64,000 nt of DNA from Brugia malayi (taxonomy: Eukaryota; Nematoda; Chromadorea; Rhabditida; Onchocercidae). A program made the translations under genes and the position numbers. The stretch is taken from NCBI RefSeq assembly GCF_000002995.4, contig NW_025062476.1:7810501-7874500 (forward strand), read 5' to 3'. Position 1 is the stretch's first letter; each line of letters opens with the position of its first letter. Below the pieces are notes generated by a model. It was not told the DNA's origin and did not search any database. It was given only the letters and a program-made list of their open reading frames with translations. This document shows, piece by piece, positions 39,701 through 54,700 of this stretch.

Positions 39701-42700
39701 TAAGAAGAGTGAAGAAGGCTTCGTTGCCACTATCGATAGAATAAGCGCTTAAAAGTGCTTGAATGTCTCTTCGAATCAAATTCTATAATAAAAAAGCAAT
39801 GCAGCAGTATTTTTTCCGTTTCATTTCAGAAGAAGTATTCCTGCCAACAATTTCATTTCTGCTTATTGCACTTTCCACTCAATTCATCTTCGAAACTATT
39901 TGATCCTTTATTTCTGTTTCTTGAGATAATAATTTTCACTTCTCCTTTGTCCTAGCTTAGTTTGTCTTTTCAAACTTTTTTTTTTTTTTTTGTCTATGAA
40001 TGAAGAAAAAAGAATGAGACGAATCTCCTTTTATAGTATTTTCCCGCAGCGATGAACTATAGCGAAGTTTTAGAGCCAAATTAGATTTGAAATCATTTAT
40101 CAAAGTAATGTACTTCGTTTAAAATCCTCTCCACCTCTTTTTTCATTTTCTGTAATCTGTCATCTGCAGACTGTTTGGAGAAATCGTGTCAGTGCTTGCA
40201 AGATTGAAAAAAAAACTCCATTGAGGATTCGCAAATAACACAGTGATCATAAACATCCAAATGTTGACACGTTTCTGATATGCGAAATAACAAAGGATAC
40301 AGGGGGAAAAAGTTTGTTTCTCGATGTTTAGTGAAAAAAGATACTGCAAACATTTAAAGTAATAAATTAAGAACAATTGCTTTAGAGTGATGAATTTAAT
40401 TAAATTAACAAATCATATCAATTTATCTGTTTTTTATAGAGAACTATAAATTAAAACTTCTCGTTTATTTTACAATATTAAATTATATTACATTTATCAA
40501 GCACTAATCACTAACTCTAATAATAGGTTTTATAATAATTCTGAAAAATATCTTATTATTTCTTTCCTTTCAAGGATGTGCATAATTATATTTTATCACT
40601 TAATTACTTCAAATCGGTGCAACTGGTCCAGTCCAGCCAATGAAATTGTGAGATATAGAGATTTTAGGAAGCTGAACTAAATTTGATTTAAATTTTTAAT
40701 CAAATTAAGGAAGAACTATAGTAATAACTCACAATAATAGAATAATAGATGAAAGAGGTTGAAAAAATTAAAATAGAGGAAGCGTTATTACTCCAGTGAT
40801 CATTTTAAATTGCTACAACAATTCTTAAAGATATTCAGAAATTTATCAATGCTTTATTTGTACTTAATCAATTATCTACGTATATAATTACTGTCTAATT
40901 TTAATTAATCATTACTTTAAATTTATTGTTACTCTCATTATAGGCAACAATGTGCATCACATTCTGCTAAGATTGTTAAGAAACTATTAAAAGTTTAATA
41001 TAATTAAAATGTCATAACCAAACCAGTATTGAATGCCTTGAATACTAAGTAGACGAATCAATAAAAATCTTATTTACCGCTCGAATATGAGGCTTATTCT
41101 AGTATCATCATTTAAATGCAAAGGTTTCCTTCACTTTTCTCTTCTCCCGCAGTTGGTTCATACACAGACGAAGATTCACTTCCCACGTGTTACTTTTCAG
41201 ATTGATCAGATTCACTTCTCACGTGTTATTTTTCAGATTGATCAGATTCACTTCTCACGTGTTACTTTTCAGATTGATCAGATTCACTTCTCACGTGTTA
41301 TTTTTCAGATTGATCAGATTCACTTCTCACGTGTTACTTTTCAGATTGATCTTCTCTAGAAATAGTTCCCTTTTGCTTCATCCATGCATTGTGATCTGTT
41401 ATCTGAAATGGATCATTTTGTTCATCATTTCATTACATTTTGAACTTTCCGATGGGACATGAAATTCAGCCTTTTGCTAAAGCTTGGTCATCCAAAATTT
41501 TGACTTATAAGACTGATAATATTGACTGAAATGTCAGAATATTACGGCTACTGATAAAAAACGTGGGCGATCATCTTCAAGTTTTTTCTATAAGCAAAAT
41601 CGAAGTGATTAGTAATTGGCTAGAAGGAATGCACATCTACTTGGCTACTTCGGTATACCTATTTAGCTACTATGGTACAAAGTAGTATTTAGTATCGAGA
41701 AGAATATTTTTTACGTTGATTTGACCATTTCCAAATTATTTCTGGAATATGCTTGGAAGCTTTTTCATTTTGAATAATAATTAAATTTGCTTTCTTTTAT
41801 TGATCTTGGATATTAGTCATTTTAAATTTGTATTTTTTTGCTTTTATCTTGATCGTTCAAGCATGCATCCTTTGTCCGGCGGATTTATATTTAGTGATAT
41901 ATAACTTTGTTGAAATGTTGGACATGACCTTTTCATGAATAAGTTAAATCGTTAGCTCCGAATCACTTAGCTGTAACAATGTAACAATAGTGTTTGATTT
42001 CTGCAGTAAGACTTTGGAATTTTTTGGTTTAAAAAGACGTCTTTTCTCCCTCGTATTTCAATTACCTTCTTTGGATTGCATACACACACACACACACACA
42101 CACACTCAAAACTTAATATCATAATGTTAATATCCACAATGTCATTTCAATGTCTTTTTATTTATTTTCCAACAAATACACAGAAAAAGAAAAATAAAAA
42201 AAAATCAACCACACTTTCTCTACGCTTCTTTTTTCAAATATTTTAACCAATTACTTTTGACTGACCCAAAACGATCGTGTAAGCTTCATTTATTTCAACA
42301 TACATCTATAATTTGAGATTATATTTATAATATTGTTGAATGTCCTATCAGTCATTTACAGGAAAATAAAGGAAAAATCAGTTACACTTTCAAAATAAGT
42401 ATAATTTGTCAATTAATTTGTTAGTTAAACATACAACATATTAGTAGGTGACCTAATTCTAGTGGTACAAATACGTCGAGAAATTTGTTTAGAATTGCCT
42501 TTTTTTGACATTTCTGAGATAAGTGTTTTTAGAATTAAATTAATTCCATACTAACATTTTATATTTGCCGCATGTCACCACTCGAGAATCGAACATTCAT
42601 TCAGAAATGAAATTAAATAGTATAACTGCCGATTTACTTGACTGGAATTTTGATTTCATAATCGATAAAGACAGCATTCGCAGTTAATAAAAGTACTATG

Positions 42701-45700
42701 AAATACTTCAGCTAAAGTAAGTTATTAAAAGAAGTAAAGTATAATGTTCACATTTAAATACTACATTGATTTCTGTAATTTCTCATTTATAATAGCTCGG
42801 TTTTTTTGAGAAATGCTTTTTTAATTTTCAGTGACCACTAAGCAAATGATTGATTTCCCTCACAAACTGAATGAATTTTATCAATTCACTTCTAAATAAT
42901 ATTGATAATTCTCTTACATAATAGATCTCTCCTTTGCAGACTCATATCTAATACAATTCGGCTATCGGTACATATTTATCTTGCTGTGAAAGATCGACTT
43001 CATAGAAATTATAAATTTTATTGAAAATTTTGAGATTTCTTAAAGAGATTTATGCATACATTAAATTGAATAAGGTGGTGATTTAAATTAAGAGAACTGA
43101 TTTTGAGCATAAAAATCTTTCATTTCCAATCCAATACAAAAAGCTGAGATAAGTGTTTTTGGAATTAAATTAATTCCATACTAACATTTTATATTTGCCA
43201 CATATCACCACTCGAGAATCGAACATTCATTAACTTTTCAGGTTGAGGGAATATAATTTGTCAGAGTGCATTGAACATTCAGATTAAATGGATAATCTTA
43301 TTTGCACCTCTCTTTCGGACCACAGTTTTTTTTTTCATTTTTGATGAGAATAATAAGGAAGAAATTCGGGACTTGATCATTGTTTGATGCATAAGATCGC
43401 CTGAAATTTTCATGTACCATTGATTTGTTCTTTTTTCAAAATAAAACTAAAACTTGAGAATCCAAAATAAAACTTCAAATGTGCATTAAAAGGCGCATAT
43501 TTGTTGTTATGGAAATAGGAATCAAAAAATAAGTTCATTTCGCTATTGCTACATATGAATTCTTAAAAAATATCATTACTCTACTGATATTAGCATATCG
43601 AAAAAAAATTTTATGAATAAATTCTGATAGATGTTTCTTCCCTTTTTGGTGAAGAAATTTGCTTAGAAGTTATATCGCATAAACTTAATAGTTTACTCAC
43701 TTTTGATATTATGGCACATATTTCCTGAAGTTACTTTTCGTTTCGGTTTTTTCGACTTATTAGAATAACAAATTGATGAAAAGCTTTCTAATTTTTCTTC
43801 CTTTTGTATGATTAAAGTGTGTACCTTCTCTACACAATGATTTCTTGTAGAAAAAGCAAATGTTAAATAACGGATCTTGTAAAATCCTGAAATTTTTATG
43901 TGAAGAATAATAGTAGAGGGATATTTATATTTATGTCGGGATACTTTGATATGAGAATGTTCAATATCTAGTGCGTAGTCTAGCATGCTAGCTTGTTAGG
44001 TAAGTTAACATCTAACTGATTCACTAATCAGACAAACGTATAGCCACCAACATCAATTTGATGGAAATCTTTCAATCAGCTTCATATTTAAATAATTTTT
44101 TTGACAACTCTGCTCTGTCTTGTAGTGGTGAGATTTGAGAGGATATTGAATGAAGGCGAATTGTGTTCTCCTTATTCAGTTCTCCTTATTGTCCAATTGC
44201 CGGATCAGTTGTGGATGCGTGCTATTCCTGTTGGATAATAGTCGCATTTGAGCTAATTGCTTATAACTAGACTGCCTAGCTTGTCTTGTCTTCAAGCATA
44301 GCTAACATTGAATGAGTGTATCGAATTTATTAAACAGTTCTCCGTTCATCCTCGTTCCATCACCTCCTCAGGCCTTTCTCAAGCTTCTCTTTGTTTTCCA
44401 TTTCATCCGTTAGCTCTTTGCTGTTTGTTTTATCCCTTCTTAAGCTTTTCTCGGAGTGTTAAAAGAAGAGAATATCATACGTTTCTTTCTTCTATTTGAC
44501 AAGCAAATGAACCGAACTAATTTTACTCCCGTCGCTAATTTCTTTATCTCTGTTTTCCAGTCTATTGCCAGATATGGCACAACAAAATGATGCCATTATA
44601 CTACTGCTGTTATCAAGCAATTGCCTCAACTCGTCCACAGTTTTTTTCGACAAAAATTAGAAATAAGTAAATTTATTAAGATGAAAGGAATGTTGAAACT
44701 AATTCCATTTGGGATAAATACGCTGGTACTGAACTACTTTAGACTGGTTATTGCTACTTGTTAATCCGTCATTGATTTATCTTCATCAAATTTGCATTTA
44801 GGAACGGAATCGACTTCATTTATCCTTTTAACACTGATATTATTTATTGAAAATCTATCTAGAAAAAGAAAGCAACATTTCCACTTAACTATTTCAAATG
44901 AAAAGTACCATTACTACAGATTTCCAAATTCCACATAGTTCAAGGCCGAAAGGACAAATAGAACATGCATCTGAAAGTAGTTCTGAAAATCAAAACAAAG
45001 ATTCCATTTTTGGCTCTGACGAAATTATTCTCTCGTCATCTGCTCCAAATACGGGGAAAAGCAGTCACCAGGTGAAAACATTCGAGGTAAACATGGAGCG
45101 ATTGCTAGTGAAACATACTTCACATGCTTTATCTCATGCTCCGAAGCATCGACAAATTTCAGTTACATTGGAAAATTCAATGGTTTCGTGTCCACTAATG
45201 TCACCCATTGAAAGTGTACTTCATATTAATCCTATGACACGTCTTGCATCTTTATTACGAACTTCATTTATTGACGAACGTAGACGGTCTATCCAGGCTA
45301 TCGATTTTACTGACCAGAAATTATACCAGAGAAGTGGTTCTCAACTACCCTTCGTCTTGGAATTTGATACCATGGAAAGCAGATCACTGGTAGAATCAAC
45401 CTCATTAAATCATATCAAAGAGAACATGAAAAAAATACCAGAAGAAAAGATTGCGCAAAGTGGGCTGGTACGACAAGCAGTACCTGAATCTGATATTTCG
45501 GAAATACCACTGTCACAGTGTCTTGCCAAACGAGTCAGTTGGTTATCCATAAAAAATTTTCAGAGAAACGAACTATTCACAGGAATAACGGCTACAAATA
45601 AACATAATCATCAACAGATAACGACATTTGATTTAAGCAACGAAACATTTAGCACTAGAGATGGTTCCCAAATGAACAATCAATTTGGTTCAATGTCTCA

Positions 45701-48700
45701 ACTAGATCGCAGCAGTTTGTTTGACAAGGAAACTGATACATCACCTCTTGATACCCTTAGTTGGAGTAATGCAGGTTCGTATTCTCCATTCTTCCTTTAT
45801 CAATTATTCTTAACTAATTCATCCTCAACGTCGTCAAACTCAACTATCCAATTAAGTATCTTTTAAAATGCTGAATGGATTTAATTAATATAAAATTTAC
45901 AAAACAACATAAATTTTTTTGCTTTAAATCAATAAGAAGAAAATTTAATTACTCCTTGTTTTAGAAGATTTTTCCATTTTTAATCTTTCGCATCAGATTA
46001 CATACTTCCATGGACTTTTTTCCATAGATCTTTTGTCCATACATTATTTTTATCCGTAATATACTAAATAATTCGAACTATAAAGACATCTACATGTCAA
46101 AAAATCTTTCACGGGTTCATTAACTTTGCAATATTTCTACAGAGAATCATCTGGCTTGAATTTCATAAATGATTTCATTTACCTTAAATGAATAAATGTA
46201 CTTTTTGATCGTATTCTTTCACTGCAGTAATCTTTTTGGACTTAGAATACATTTGAAAATGGAACGATTGCTTAAAGCTGTTTTTTATTAAAATGCTTTC
46301 AGCAACTCATCAGCAGCTGTCATCCAAATATCTTATTAGTAAATTAGCACATTAAATTATTTTTTGCTTTTTATTTTGCTTATTTGTGTTAGAGCACAAA
46401 CTTATATAATGAAATAAGGCTTATGTTCTAAAGAACTACTTCCTAAATTTATTTTGAGCCATTCAGATGATTATTTTCAAACTGCTGAGACAATGAAGTG
46501 TTTGAGTGGATAAATTGTACAACATTGAATCATTTTTGGAGTAAACAAATGCAAATTGCTATAAATACTGCTAAAACTATAAAACTTTAATTATTAGTGT
46601 GTGAATGTTCTGGAAATAGATATGACGAGAAAATTTGTTCACTTCCAGCAGATCATTAGATTCAGTCTTTCAATTATGCAAATTGGTGATGATCTGAAAT
46701 GACATCACATTTCATTTGCTTAGAAATAAATTAAATTGTATTTGAAAAAATTAATAAATTGTTATGTACATCACAGTTAAGCTTTAAGGAAGGAACTTGG
46801 AGTTTGAAAGTCTGAAAGCTTTATTTAGAAATTTAACTTCTTTAAATTACGAAATCCATAATTTGTAGTAAATGCTATAAATGGTATTATTTCAATTTCA
46901 ATATAATTTATCAAATAACAAGATATGAATTTTCTCAGGCCTGTACGAAAGCTTTGTTCAGATTCATCTCAATTGTCTCTCTCACTAATAAAATTAAACA
47001 AAAAATTTTATCGGAACATAATTTCCTACTTTCCATTAACATAATTTTTGTACTTTTCACTATTGGTGTGATGCTTACGGACAGCTTTTATTTAAACATT
47101 TAACCTCTTTAAATTGAGAAGTCCAAAATTTATGGTAAATGCTATCATAAAGAGTGGAAAATTCATGGGATTTAACTTAAATTTAGGCTGATTTTAGGGA
47201 AATCACAAATTCTATCCTTAGCGGAAAATGTCTAAAGTCTTACAACATTTTAGGTTGCATTTATATCCTCCATAGAAATCAACAATGATAAAATTGTTAT
47301 TCCACAATTATGCTTCAATAAATTCACATCCAAATGATTTCAATAATCATATCCTGATTTAAGAATTCAAAAATGCAAATTTAATAGCAAACACCACTCG
47401 ATTTCAGATCTTATTACAGAAGTAATGAATTACCTTCAATTATAAAATTAAACCCAAAATGAAAGATATTTGAACCAGTTGAAAAACTTTACTTTTGACA
47501 GTTCTTTAGTTTTTGGGCTTTTTTAAGCTATTTGAATTTCATTTCTTGAGACATTCTCGGAACGATCCCATACGTTTCAGATGAGTACGATAATATAACA
47601 TTGATGTACGCGAAGCACGAAAAAATCCCAATGAAGGATTTTGGATCAGAAATTCGGGCAACGATGGACATTGATCATTTGCTCAATAAATCTGTTCTTC
47701 TTTTGGATTTGCAAGAAACTTCTCTCGAAGAGATTTTTGCGAAGTACGTGGGGGTGAAATGATTTTAGATTTAAGAAATTTAATAAACAATTTTGACTTG
47801 AGGAAATATCTCCTTTTTATCTCATGGGAATTCGTGAATTATTTTGGAAAATTTATGGAATTTGAATCAAGGGACTTCGCTTTTAGACTGATTTTAGTGA
47901 AATCACAAATTTCGTCTTTAGCGGAAGGAGTCTAAAGTCTTAACAACATTCTGGCCTGCATTTATATCATCCGTAGAAATCATGCAGTGAATTTCATGAA
48001 CTGTGATTGCATAACTGCAAACTAATAGCAATTATCCTCTTTTAGAATAATTCATGAAATGGACATTCAGGAACCAGAATTTACCAGTGAGCAAGTTCGG
48101 TCGGTGCTTTTCACGCAAGATTCTGGAAATCAGTGTAAGTCTTTTTCTGTCCTTTGTTAGAATTCCTTTATTGGGCAGAAATGTATTGTTATCATAACTG
48201 TGTAAATGCATTGATTATAGTCCATATACTGAGCCGAACCGTACAAAGTATCTGCACAACGGGCACAGTCGGTGGTACTTTCGATTACGATCAATCTTGG
48301 ATTTGTGCCTTGTAAGGGATTAATCAATTTTCGAATTTTAATTTTTATATTTCATTATTTAATTACATAAAGCAAATATTATTCTTCTTTTGAATTGTAT
48401 CAAAGATTTAGGTATCTTTCTTACTGTCTAAATACAAATTGCTCGTACTTCTGACATTTAAGATTTACTAGGCTTTTTATCATTCAACTGCCTGATAGAT
48501 GAATGTTATCGCTGCATATAAAGTGAGGTTTGATAAACCAAAAATTATACCCGAATTCTAAATGAGGTGAATGACTTAAATCTTTTGTGAAAAATACGAT
48601 GAAAATACAGAATCTATCTCTCAGTTTATAATCAGTCCGATATTCCGATGACATCAAGACAAAGCAAAATGAGTGGGAATTTTATTTTTAATTTATTTAT

Positions 48701-51700
48701 ATTTCAAAAGTAAAAGTTTTACTTATTTCCATACTTGAACATATATTGATTGAGTGTTGACCATTTTTTTTACTTACGTTAAATGAGCTATAGTATTAGC
48801 AGAGACTAACAGAGGAAGAATAAGATATTTTAGGATATATGATTTTGGAAACTTGGTAACTTAAATTCCTATGCAGTTACTAAAACAATAATTAACTTTA
48901 AGAAAAGTAGAGTCTGCCATACATCTCTCAACTGCAGAAGTTTTAGATAGAAAAGTTGATGTTTTGCTTAATTCTGTTATATATGTCAAAAGTGAATTTC
49001 ATTAAAAATTGAAGCTTTTCCGAATTCAGGTGTATGTTAAACACGGTGCAACACAGGCATGTAGCAATTGCTCGACTCAGCCATCCTACTAATTTGGGTC
49101 GTACAATGCAAGATCTGCGATTTATTATCATTGTTATTGCCCCTTCACGAGCGGTATTATTTGACATTCAAAGTTTATCCTTCTTTTTTCATGCTTATCG
49201 CGTCACTTAACATAGGTTCTTCAACAAAATCAAACCGAGACAGTTATCTACTGTCCTCTTAAAACGATTTGTGATATCAGAATTAGTCAAGTTCATGTAA
49301 CCGATGAGAAATACTCTGACATTCGCCAGTCATGCAACAATTCTGGGATAATTGGAATTTTTCCATCCATGCATACATATCCATATTGTTATTCCCATAT
49401 TCTCTGAGATCTTTAAATTAGCTTTCGTATCTCTCATTCCACTTATTATTAGAACATCTTAGTATATTTCATCAATATCTCTTAGTAGTTAGTAATATAT
49501 CGTAGTTTATTCAGCTTTTGTTAAAGCTGATAATAAATGCAATGACAGTGACAATTTGATAGTAAAGTACCTAGCAGATTCAGCAGAAGGAAAATTATAA
49601 TTTGCGCCCTTTCTATGATAAAGCAGTTGAGATGCTTCGATAGAAAGTGAATAATGTATGTGGCTACGGTAGAACGAATTTCGAATACTTTTCTTAAGCA
49701 ATTCATTAAGGCATTTTCACAAAGTTGTTTGTAGAACAGCAGATTTGTGAACAGACATTTTCTTGAAGCTTATGGAACATGAAATTTTTTAAGTGTTTTT
49801 TGCACGTGAATTTTTGCACACAGTTTTTTACACAGTTTAAAATGTATGTTATTACTAATGATTGTTATTTCAGAAAGGCACCAAGACAGCACTTGAGACG
49901 ACACGAACATTTGCAACACTTTTTGCGGATATGGATATCAGACAACGACTTGTTATGGCGCAAAGTGTAGATCAATTTAGGTGAATAGTAATTTTGATCT
50001 TCATTCTTTGCACCAAATGAAATAAAATTTGAAAATTTTTCATTATATAGAAATTTATAAATATGAAGTCTTTTAATTATCTCCATTTGCTACGATCATC
50101 TATTAGAATGGTACTACATGATTTTTTGACTTCTTACATAGATAAAAAATGCTTGCGATTCAGAATAAGTATTACATTTGGTCCTATAATTTCATATGTG
50201 TTAGTATTAATTTCGTTTTTCGATTCTCGTTCACTCCATTCCTTCACATGAAATTCCAAAAATTAAGCGTTATTTGTTGTTCATGCTTAGATCTACATTA
50301 CTGTCAGCAGCTAAAGAATTGGCAGTGGATCAGAATCAATGGCGAGAAAGAAAAACATCGATCCATTTCAGTCAAGCTAAGGAACAATTGGTCAGTTCGA
50401 TTTCAATTATGCAATTGTTTCTTTTGTTTATCATTCAGTAGAAATGGACTCTTTTATTTTTCTTCTACCAGAGTGTTATGCAGTGTGTGTTTTTTTTCCT
50501 TTTTGATAGATACAGTATGTGATGAAGAAGGTCAAGATTGAAGTATTGCTAAGGGGAAATAATGACTTGCTTATATTTTAGTTTGGTCCTGGGAAATGGT
50601 ATCTCTTCCGCGGACTCAGTAACGATTTCCTTAGACGTATTAAATACTATTCTTCTGACTACCTGGATGGTCAGTTATTTCTCATTTATCTTTTACTTTC
50701 TTTTAACAGTTTGACTTAATTAACTTAATATTTCTTTTAGGATTGCGCGGTTCGAAAACAATCCAAAAATTGTTTAGCTCGATAGTATTCCTATATTTTG
50801 CTTGTCTTCTGCCAGCAATTGCTTTTGGTGTTTTGAATGATGATAATACAAACGGAAGTATTAGTAAGTTTTTCTCTTTAAGTTCAGTGTTGCAAAATTG
50901 CTGAAAGAAAATTTTTATCAAATTAATGAATTATCATCTTTGATTATTTATTATCAAGCTTTCAACAATATTTGTGTTGACAAGTGTAAATTGTAGATCG
51001 TCTTAACCTTATTTGTTCAAACTTATTTTTTATTAATCAAATAAAAACTCAGCGAATTTTTTCTTTGTGGCTTAACAAAAGAAGCACAGAAATACATAGC
51101 AGATTTGTTTTCTTTAGTATTTTATTATTTTTTAGATGTGCGTAAAGTAATTACTGCTCAAGCACTTGGTGGAATATTTTTCGCAATATTTGGTGGTCAG
51201 CCGATGATTATATTGTTGACCACAGTACCGCTAGCAATATATATTAAAGGTGTCAGATTGCTCAGACTAACTGCTTATTGAATACATTACTGATAGTGAT
51301 TTGTTGTTAGGCTATTTAATTAGCTGATAGTAATATTAACTACTGTTTCGTGATAGCTTTGATAGTCCGTAAAGTATTTTCTTTCTGAAATATATAACTG
51401 AAATTTTAGTGATATATAAAATAGCAGAAGAGCTTGGTTATGATTTCTTTGCAATGTATGCTTGCGTTGGACTATGGTGTCAACTTTTTCTGATCCTTTA
51501 TGCATCTACTGATATGTGCAGTTTAATGAAGCTAGCTACAAGGTTCATTTTTACGCCTAAAATCTATTGCTCGATTCAAAATTAAACATAAGATTAAAAA
51601 TATACATGGTAATCTGTGTTAATTAGTAATAAAGCTAAATCTATAAGACAGGTAGTCTCAATCGTTTTTAGTTCATTGTGCTTTTTTTATAAAGCATTAA

Positions 51701-54700
51701 ATTCCATATAATAAAGTAAATTTTAATTTCAAAACCACTGAAAACCTTACGTTTAGCTATTACGGCCAATGTTTTTTTCAGATCTGCAGAAGAAATGTTT
51801 TCGCTATTTATTGCAATAGCATTTACTGTGGAAAGTATACGAGCGCTGCACACAAGTCAGTTTATCTTTTTTAGCTGAAAATTGGAATTGCAAAATATGC
51901 AAAAGTTCTAGATTTTTCATTAAAAAGAAAGAGAAAATTCATAGAAATTAAGTAACAGGGGTGTTATCGAAGCAGGAAATGAAAACGGCGAGTTACGGAA
52001 TGCAACAAGTAGCATTTAAGAATCAATAACAGTGATATATCGCATGGCATTTTGCTATAAATTTCAAATAAAAACTTTTCACATAATTTCACATAAAACA
52101 ATTTCCATCAGAATCTCAGTTTGGTAAAGCTGTGAGAAGCTTATCAATATGATATCACATATATATAATATCATGAAATAGAATATGATATCACATATAG
52201 AAACTAGTAAAAGAGTATTGAGAATATGCAAGTTATAAGAATATACAAGTACCAATTTAAATACTACCACTGCACCGCCTAGAAATATAGCTTACGTCAA
52301 ATTGCTGTCTTTGCTTATTAAAGCTAACTGACATTATCTTGTTATCTGGATGCTTTGGAAGGAAGCTTATTCAACAAAGAAATAGCAACTGAGGAATAAT
52401 ACATAGAGATACTAAGCATGCCAGTCCAAATGAACTGTCATCTAGTATCAATAAGTTCACATTCTGGAATCAAATTTTGAGTTTATCAGATGCAAAACAG
52501 ATAAAACTTTCGAATTGTTTTGGAATTTTGAAACATTGCTTTATGGAAGCATAAATAACTACAGTATGAGATTTCTTTAGTTTTCTTGTTAACTTTCAAA
52601 AGCTGAATCTCTTTTTAGAAGATCTTTTTCAAATTCTTTTTTTACTTCACTTTTTTTTTTCCTTCTAGAAGGAGTTCTGAAATGAAATAGGAGCAAAGGA
52701 ATTGCATGAAGAGATAAGTTTCAGGTTTCAAGAAGAACTATCACAATTGTGATAGTACCAATATGCGAAAAAAAGGAAGCGTTGACGACGATCTATTGCC
52801 TTCATTCCGGTTAAATTCGACATCATTCTCCTCTGTTGTTGATATAACGGAAACGAGTACACCATTTCAGGTAGAATCAGAGTTTTAATGAGTATTAAGG
52901 GGGCGAATCTAAACAAATGATCATGATAATCAAAAACATACCAAAATTCAAGCTTCAGGTTACTGGAAGTATTTTACTTATAGCAAGTAGAGTTATGTTT
53001 GATGTTCAGGTTCATAGTTCTCGTAATTTCTCAATATTTCGGGGAACATATCTGTTTCTTCGAGCAAACATTTTGTTTTAGATGTATGATAAACTTTGCC
53101 ATCGAGACACTTCAATTTTATATATGCTTCTTATGTTTGGCACACTGTGGCTTGGTCTTTTTTTATATAACTTCAGGTTATATTTTTTGACAAAGTTTCG
53201 TTCAATTTTTGCTGATAGTAACAAGATATTGGTGCTTGTCTAATTGAGGACATATCGATCTGTGTATTCCTAATTTCATTTTGCAAAAATTTGCAGTCAA
53301 ATAGTCTTTTAGGAAGACGCCTTATTTGACAAGGTCACGTCGTGAATGGCTAGCTGATTATGCACTTCCTGCTTCAGTTCTCATCATGTCGTTTACGGGT
53401 GCTTACTGTTTTTATGATATCGAAAGTTAGTGTCATTCATTGTCACATCCATTTTGCAGTCAAGACCTGAATTTGGCTTTAAAATAATTTGAATTATGAG
53501 TTTAGAAATTAAGTATTACTCGAAAAATAAGTTTAAAAAAAATCAGAAAAAACAAATGTTAGAGATGATTGAAAATTGCTGATTCGCAAATTTCATTGAA
53601 ATCTACCTGCTGTCGACTTGGCGCTCATTGAATATTTTGCTTTTAACTTTTGCTTTCTTTGATTGACTTTTATAAATCTTTCTGATTAATTTTAGCACCT
53701 TTCCTAGTATCAAATAAATTGGAACATTTTTCAGAAGACAAGTTCAAAATGCGTACAAATTTATCGACATTCACTGTTGCACCAGTGTTCTCACTACCGT
53801 GGCAGGGCTACTTCGTATGCTTACTTCTTGGTTTCTCATTATCTTTTCTTTTCTTCATGGACCAAAATATCACCTCAGCTATTGTAAATAATCCACAAAA
53901 TAAGTTCGTTTATTATTTTACTTTTTATGATCGCAAATTTTTATTATCGTTTCATGCATACTAAATTTTGCAATGCTACATGATAAGTTTTAAACATTAA
54001 TAATATTAATTAATTACCATTAATTAATTATTAGTGACAATTGTTATTGTTATTAATTATTATTATTGAGACTAACTATTGCTATTATGAATTACTACTG
54101 CTAATTATTATACTTATTATTATTATTTTACTATTATTAATTATTGACTTTAGTTCAAATACCAATTTGTAATCATTTTGGAATGATATAGGTGTTTTTG
54201 ACATGAAAATCCTGATCACAATTTTCACTATTATATTATATTTAAAACGTCATTTCAGATTAAAGAAAGGTCCAGCTCAAAATCTGGATTTGTTTGTAGT
54301 TGCAATACTGAATTGTTTCTTGTCAGTAATGGGTTTGCCATGGATGCACGGTGCACTACCGCACTCACCCTTGCATTTGCGCGCACTTGCTGATGTGGAA
54401 GAACGAGTGCTGCAAGGACATGTCCATGAAGTGTACGTTCGCTTAATTTATTTTCCTTTATATCAGATTGATTTGCAAGAATATCTGGTCAAAAATTTTC
54501 CCTTTGCAATGCATGATCAACAACGACTAGCTATGTCAAAGCAATTTAAAGCTTAAAACAAGTCAGGTGTTATTTGAATATGAATGGTTAATAATTTGCA
54601 CAATAGTGAGCTGATTTTATATTGCGTGCCATAAAATACTCTTGAATTGCCATATCTATTGTCTAGTAGCACTATTATCGTATTGAGTGGTCAACTATTA

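Larger units (their letters stand above)
37447..44919 (+). other. 7.5-kb first intron of the SLC4A11-like gene
   Basis: The donor (AAAAG|GTAACT) and acceptor (ACTACAG|ATTTCC) keep phase 1 across the gap. No further exon was recognised inside. The intron carries a 23-bp tandem duplication, a 36-bp tandem array, a CA microsatellite and one pair of 87-bp duplicates. Open frames at 39755, 43693 and 44308 have no coding signature that I trust. Confidence 0.65.

Noticed and set aside
41087..41462. Two overlapping open frames with repeated [11 protein letters not shown] or [11 protein letters not shown] units, like a repeat protein
   Set aside because: They are translations of the 36-bp tandem repeat in an intron; the length divisible by three keeps all frames open.
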